A program made the position numbers and the translations under genes. A stretch of DNA of 64,000 bases from Chamaecyparis obtusa. Its lineage: Eukaryota > Streptophyta > Pinopsida > Cupressales > Cupressaceae. Position 1 is the first letter of the stretch. Each line of letters opens with the position of its first letter. The notes below the pieces were generated by a model. It was not told the origin of the DNA, searched no databases, and saw nothing but the letters and a program-made list of their open reading frames with translations. The DNA is taken from NCBI GenBank assembly GCA_027943335.1, contig BSBK01001155.1, positions 3,086,501-3,150,500 on the forward strand. Direction: 5' to 3'. Of the stretch, positions 58,510 to 64,000 are shown one piece after another.

Positions 58510-60648
58510 TTATTGCAAAGCTGGTAGGCTTGAAACACAATCAAAAAAATCTATCTTCCAGGCCTCAAACTCTTTCTCCCATAGCTTCTTGATTGATTTT
58601 GCTACATTGAGTAAAGTACTCAATCCATATGCTACAATCTGACAAGCTTGAATGGAATCAAAATTAAACTTTTGAAAAGATATCTTAGCAATAAGACATT
58701 CTTCTAGTTGCTCTTCAATTATAGTCAGTCTGATTGAGACATGCTCTCTCAAGATGTTCAACCTTCTAACTTTCCTATCCTTCTCATCATTTAGAGTTCT
58801 TATCTCATCACATAGCTTTCTAATCTTCTTCTCAACTAAACTGATCTTAATATTAGGACTGATCATTGAGTTTGTCTCTGCTGCAATTTCATCTTGTTTC
58901 TCTTTTATCTTCTTATCTTCCTCAATTACAATATTTTCAGATTTTGTACACTGAATGTACAAACACTTTCCAATCTCAATATGTTTCCTCAAGTTCTTAA
59001 TGTAGATATCAAGGCTGCCAATGTAATTCTTAATATTCTGACTTATAGTCTGCAACATCTCATCTTCATAAGATGCCTGAGCCTTAACCTTAGCAACATC
59101 TGTTAAACTAGTAAATTCACCATCAAAAGATTTAATTACCATTTTTTCTCTTTCCACTGGATCAGCATCAGAAACTTTTGTAGAAATAACACTCTATAGT
59201 TTCTCAGTCAAATCTTTCAAGCTACCTTCCAAATTCTTAACCTTCTTGTTCTTCCCAATAATTTTTTTCAAAGATGTGATCAATTCTAGTTGATCATCAT
59301 CATCCACTTCTTTTCCTAAGTCTTCAAACATAGAATCAAATTTTCTCTTCTTTTCAGTCTTAGGAGTAAGACTCATGTCTTCTAGTGATGTCAGGGGTAC
59401 ACTGGGTGTACTAGATGAAGGGGCCTCTATTTCCAATTGCCTCTCTATTTGTGTAGTCTTAGATTCAATACTCTTTCCTTGCTCTCCCAAATTCAAATTG
59501 TCAACAATGTTGTCCAAGCTATTGAATACTGCATTTTAATTCCTTCTTGCATTGTTCCTAGGGTTAGGGTTATGATGATAACCTCCATTGTTCATTCTTC
59601 ATACTCTAGTTGTGTGTCCAAACTTGTTGCATATCTGACAAATGATTCCATTGTTTCCAAATCTCTGTCCTTGCTGATTAATCTATGACCTGCAATTTCT
59701 AGCAATATGTCCTACTTTGTTGCATCTAAAACATACTACTACATTTCTTCTATTCATTTCTTCAATAGATCTCTTATCTACATTGTTATTATTCCTAATC
59801 ATTCTATTACCATAATTATTCTCAATTACTTTAGGTCTTCTACATTCATTAGCTCTATGTCCAAAACCATGACAATTATAACAATATCCATTAAGAGGTT
59901 TAAATTGCTTACTTGTGCAATCTCTCTTCATGTGGCCAATAGTATTACAAGAAAAACATCTACCTTTTAATTTTCTTTGCATACCTTTAGGTGGTTCTTC
60001 CTGCTTTGATGATTCTCCTTGCTTTGGTTCTTGTTCTTTAGGTGCATCTTCAGATTTTTTCTCATCAAACTTCATTTCCTCCATACTTTCAGATGTCTTC
60101 AGATCTGGCTTCTTACTTTCATGATTTGTTCTAAACATACTAAATCCAAGTCCAGTCTTATCAAAGAATGGTTTCCCATAAGAAATTTTTTTATCAATCC
60201 TTTCACTATTAGAATATAGTCTTTCAAGTTGTTGTTTTGACTGAATCAATTCACCTTTCACAATTTCATTATACTTCTCAAGTTCTGCATACTGCATATT
60301 TACTTTTTCAGATTCAGATGTCACTTTTTCAAGTCTAGATCTCAGATCTTCATTCTCAATTTTCAATTTCTCATTATCAGATCTCAAATTTCCATCTTTC
60401 ATACTAAGCTTCAGATTTACTATCTTTAGTTCATGCTTAAGGATCACATTTTCTTTCTCTAAATCATCACAATCAACAAGAATTTCAGATTCCTTTTCAG
60501 ATTTCAGATCTTCAATCTTACCTTTCAATTTGTCAATAAGATTCTTTGCATCATCATACTTTCTTCTTAAAGTGTTTCATTCATCAGTAAGCATATCAAT
60601 TTGTTCAAGAGCTTCTTCAAGATTCTTCTAAAGTTGATCCATATCCAT
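58510..60648 (-). pseudogene. Element C protein: coiled coils and four zinc knuckles
   Basis: ATG at 60648 (MDMDQL), about 710 codons in one frame to the stop at 58510, with stops near 60626, 60562, 59681, 59611, 59537 and 59194. The N-terminal third is a coiled coil (60530-60230). Then come CFSCNTIGHMKRDC, CYNCHGFGHRANEC and CFRCNKVGHIARNC, and a fourth knuckle whose last Cys is a stop (CQICNKFGHTTRV). A Ser/Pro linker and a second helical region (58510-59157) end with KSIKKLWEKEFEAWKI. The knuckles and genomic role suggest a Gag-like RNA-binding protein that may package the element (inference). Not assignable to a known Gag family by eye. Confidence 0.75.
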
Positions 60649-60705
60649 AGAGATCTTACTCAAGCTGCTAAGCTTTCCTTGAATGTTCCTTCTCTGAGTA
60701 ACAGT

Positions 60706-60717
60706 GCTCTGATACCA
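60706..60717 (-). promoter_or_regulatory. PBS of element C (initiator tRNA-Met)
   Basis: Minus strand TGGTATCAGAGC two bases from the 5' LTR. Confidence 0.88.
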
Positions 60718-60719
60718 AT

Positions 60720-61734
60720 TGTTAGAAATAGGACATACTAAGATGGGGGGGTGAATCAATAGTTCACAAACTTTTACTTTTGCCCACTTATGGATATAAC
60801 AAATTACTTTAGTGCTTACAAAGATAATCAAGCTAATTAAAAAACATAGCAGTAAATGAAAAGTACTCATAACACATGATATGTTCTCGAGGAAACCCTG
60901 GCCAAGGGAAAACCTCGATGGGGATGGTACCCACAAAGATCACTAATCAAAAGTATCCTATTAGGGATATTGGACCCTATTAGGATTCTGATTACAATAT
61001 ATAGTAGATCTATCCTGGTTAAAGGACTTTAGGCCTTGTTATAAGCCTTAACCCTGTTAGGAGTTTAGATTACAAAACCTGATTACCAGATGAGCTCACT
61101 ACCCAAATAGGTAATACAAATGTTTTTGATTACAATGTAGTGTTTCTTACAACTTTTCATCAATAGCCTTTTCTTCTATCACAATATACAACTTTCGCAA
61201 GTTACTTCACACCTTATTACACAATTACATCATTAGTACATTTCAAGTATGTTTGGTATATCTTATATACAAGTTATTAGAGCTAATAACTTCACATGGT
61301 TGGCTCCCAATATCATTATCCAAGGGTAAACATTTAGGATGTCATCCCTTCATAATGTTAGGTCATTATTTTGACAAGAAAAATAATCCCTTAATTCTTT
61401 TGCTAATACTATCTCCAAAACTGCTCTGTCTTGCAAACTGTCTTCGGTAAAACTCCAATAACTTTGTCCGTACTACTCCAAAATTTATGCGCACTGAGAT
61501 GGGGTATCCTCATACTCTTTAGAAGCTTTAGTTAATTGAACAAACAAAAATATTACTCCAGTGAACGTCGCCAACTAAATCTTTGGGTGCTCTTTCAGGA
61601 TTTCTGCATCAATACTTAGACAATTTCTTTCTGCGATCTTCCATACTTTCTCTCCAGCTTATGCGATCTTCACAGGGAACATATTTTTCCATAATGAAAA
61701 CATCTATGCACCCAAATTATCCAAATTTCCAACA
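60720..61734 (-). repeat. 5' LTR of element C
   Basis: 1,015 bp, TGTTAG to CCAACA on the plus strand. Confidence 0.9.
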
Positions 61735-61739
61735 TATGA

Positions 61740-62757
61740 CACAAATATCATTTATCCTTCAAGACAAGAGACCCAAGTACCTTGTGATCCAAACATCATG
61801 TATCCTTCAAGGAAAGAGACCCAAGCACCTTATGACCCAAACATAATGTACCCTCCAAGAAAAAGGATCTAAACACTTCCTATTTCAAGAAAAATGACAT
61901 TAATGCAATCAAATGGTTAATAACCTCAATCTCATACACACTTGATTACAAAATTGATAGTCAAATTGAAGGAAGAGATTAAGTTTGTGGAACAACAAAT
62001 CCAACCTGTTAAAAAGACTAGACAAGATACAACCAAACTTTGTAAATGTCACGAAGAAGATTTGGGTGAAATTAACATTCAAGCTATTGTTGATAGATCA
62101 AAATTACCAAGACTTCATTCACAACTAGCTGAAGCAGAGTCCAAGGTCAAACAAACCCAATCCAATCACGTTAAAGAGTAAACCTTTTTCAACCAAGTCC
62201 CAAATCATGCTCAAATAAATCAAATTTCAAATCAAATGCCATGCCATCAAATTTCTAATCAATCATTCAACCAAGTTTCAAATCAAATTTTTCAACCAAA
62301 GCATGGTGTAAATCAATGGGGACCTCAACCTAGTTATGATCCAATCTTTGTTCCAATGCAACCTAGTGTCCCTCAAACAATTTCACAACCTCTTGTGCCA
62401 ATAATGTAAACAATTAAAATAATGCCAAGATCAAAAATAAGTTTTCCTCCAAGAACATTTAATGATAATGAACAACCTTTTATGTCATCAAATCAAACAA
62501 GTTTTTCTCAAAAAAGCACAAGTTCAAACATATCAAACACAATAAATGATCAACCTTTTGTGAGATATATTCCATCAACAAATCCTTCAATTTTAAACAT
62601 TAATTTGGTCTCACCAAGAAGATCAACCAAAAAGAATAAAAATTCCAAATCCAACTTCTTAAAAGATTTTCTTCAACACTTTGGTTTTAATAAATCACCC
62701 ATGTCTAGTAATGGCTCACCCCAAAATAATCACATGGATGGCACACCCATTTCCTGA
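61740..62757 (+). pseudogene. G3 first ORF, main part
   Basis: Continues the frame of 57124. It opens with three copies of a ~17-residue repeat (DTNIIYPSRQETQ, DPNIMYPSRKETQ, DPNIMYPPRK), then a helical stretch (KLIVKLKEEIKFVEQQIQPV, LAEAESKVKQTQSNHVKE), an Asn/Gln/Ser-rich region and a basic C-terminus (SPRRSTKKNKNSKSNF), ending at 62757. Stops near 61868, 61918, 62179 and 62407 break it. It lies where Tat/Ogre-like elements have gag or an extra first ORF. No domain recognised. Confidence 0.5.
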
Positions 62758-62762
62758 TTATA

Positions 62763-62885
62763 GGACATAATAACCTGGCCAAAATAACCCTGGACATAAT
62801 AACCCAACCACAATAAGCCAAGGACAAAATAACCCAGGGTCATAATAACCCAATCCAAAATAACCTGTATTCAAAATAACCCCAT
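62763..62885. repeat. CATAATAACCC minisatellite
   Basis: About nine degenerate units around ACATAATAACCC or CAAAATAACCC, immediately after the G3 ORF. Confidence 0.75.
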
Positions 62886-64000
62886 AAGATTATAGAGAAA
62901 GGAAAACAAAATTTATAAATTATGAGTATATTTATATAAAACTATTTTATTCAAATTTTCAATTAAAGTGTCAAATTATGAGCAATGCCTCTTATTGGGC
63001 TTACACCAGGTTGCAGTTGTTTTAATTTTACAAGTACTTGTGTATAAGTGGATCTTATTTTGTTGGTCATAAGAATATAGATGAGTGGAACTATTACATC
63101 ATTTTTCAAGCCATGAATTGTGTACAACTCCTGAAAATACTTGGCACAATTTTAAACGTACCATCACTAAACCAATTTTCAGAATCTTTTAGTAATTGCA
63201 AATTTTGTGTGGCGATGAATATTAAAAATTGATTCTCATCATTATTGTCATGAAAAAGAAACTTTTCCCCTCTATTGATAATTATATATTTAATTTCTAA
63301 GATAAGATCTCTCGATGTCTAAGGATTTGATGGTGGTGCTTCAAATCTTATTCTTTTCCTTCAAATCATTTTGGATAATGCATTGGTTGATGGTATTGCT
63401 CCTGCTACTGGTAATGAAATATTAGAACATGTAGTAGAAATGATATTTCTTGTAGAGTCTTGAGTTAAGCACACCATATTTTTCATTTCATTCAACTTTT
63501 GTTTGACAGTGATCATCTCAATTTTTGGAGCACGATTATGTCTTGTACTGCTAATCACATCACTAGATTATGTTTGTGTTTTAGTATAGCACGGACTTGA
63601 ACATTTATTTGTAAAATATTATGCACAATGCCAAATCATTTTATCGACACCTTCTCGATGAAGAAAAAAAGTGAATTTATTTAAAATCAGTAATTTATTA
63701 TTCTTTTGACTTGTTAAAAATTGAAGAGGCATTGTATATATTAAAAATTATGAAGAATTTCTTGATTCCCTAAAACTATATTTATTTTTGTTTACTTTTA
63801 TAGAAACACCTAGGAAAATTTAATATAATGTTCAAAAAATTATATTAAAAAATATATTCTTTTATGAATTTTGATCTCTTTTTCTTATCACTCTACACAC
63901 TTGTTGAGCATCATTTTTACATGAAACAATGGCTAGGAATTTATGCGAACAAATTCCCATCTTGGAAGAATGATATGAATCAATCTCAAGGTTCCTTCTG
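62886..64000. other. AT-rich right edge, nothing recognised
   Basis: No LTR, domain or RNA gene seen. A 65-codon minus-strand frame (63361-63558, KIEMITVKQKLNEMKNMVCL) might be an exon or relic but has no support. Confidence 0.4.

Larger units (their letters stand above)
57235..61734 (-). mobile_element. Pol-less LTR element C (4.5 kb)
   Basis: LTRs of 1,014 and 1,015 bp (57235-58248, 60720-61734), PBS, PPT and near-matching flanks TATGG/TATGA. The 2.47 kb interior encodes one coiled-coil, four-knuckle protein and nothing else: no protease, RT, RNase H or integrase. Related to elements A/B through the knuckle array and the C-terminal module, but it lacks their large N-terminal ORF2 domain. 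It is nested in the G3 first ORF. Confidence 0.85.

Noticed and set aside
63361..63558. 65-codon minus-strand frame as a gene
   Set aside because: Short, no homologue recognised, no splice or promoter evidence.

Overview
The window is plant nuclear repeat DNA: AT-rich, with no host gene I can recognise, and built almost entirely of nested LTR retrotransposons. The plant assignment rests on Ty1/copia and Ty3/gypsy polyproteins of plant type, primer-binding sites matching plant initiator tRNA-Met (TGGTATCAGAGC), polypurine tracts and 5-6 bp target duplications. A large repeat-rich genome such as a conifer would fit, but that is a guess.

Layout. (1) 151-4022: a decayed minus-strand Ty3/gypsy element (G1) with RT, RNase H and the integrase core deleted. 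(2) 4672-22896: two minus-strand copies (A and B) of a pol-less LTR element sharing the LTR at 8810-9922; they encode a coiled-coil protein with four zinc knuckles (ORF1) and a ~1,065-codon protein of unknown function (ORF2). A plus-strand copia, P1 (10778-17619, TSD TTCTT), sits inside B. (3) 22897-23180: TA/TG microsatellite. (4) 23181-25323 continuing at 43886-45397: Tat-like gypsy gag (G2), split by copia P2 (25324-43885, TSD AAACC). P2 itself holds a solo LTR (25916-27109), a head-to-head pair of another copia family (P4 minus, 29280-33083; P3 plus, 33084-38773) and a second solo LTR (39815-40839). (5) 45562-52701: a near-complete minus-strand copia, M1, with 1.26 kb LTRs and TSD TCCTA. 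(6) 52702-62757: LTR, repeat-rich leader and first ORF of another gypsy element (G3), interrupted by a 4.5 kb pol-less LTR element C (57235-61734). (7) 62763-64000: a short minisatellite and AT-rich DNA with nothing recognised.

How the parts relate. P1, P2, P3 and M1 carry gag, protease, integrase, RT and RNase H in copia order, mostly in one frame broken by a few stop codons. A, B, C and P4 have LTRs, PBS and PPT but no pol, so they would depend on enzymes supplied by other elements. P4 keeps an unbroken Gag-protease ORF and near-identical LTRs.

The most interesting signal is a hairpin just inside the 3' end of the LTR (U5, before the PBS). It recurs in at least five LTR types here, coding and pol-less alike. 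A C-rich loop (TTCACCCCCCC...) is kept while the stem sequence changes on both sides together. Others worth following are the four-knuckle pol-less family with its unknown ORF2, the GC-rich TGACGTCA-studded leaders of P3/P4, and CTCGGT-motif arrays shared by two LTR types.
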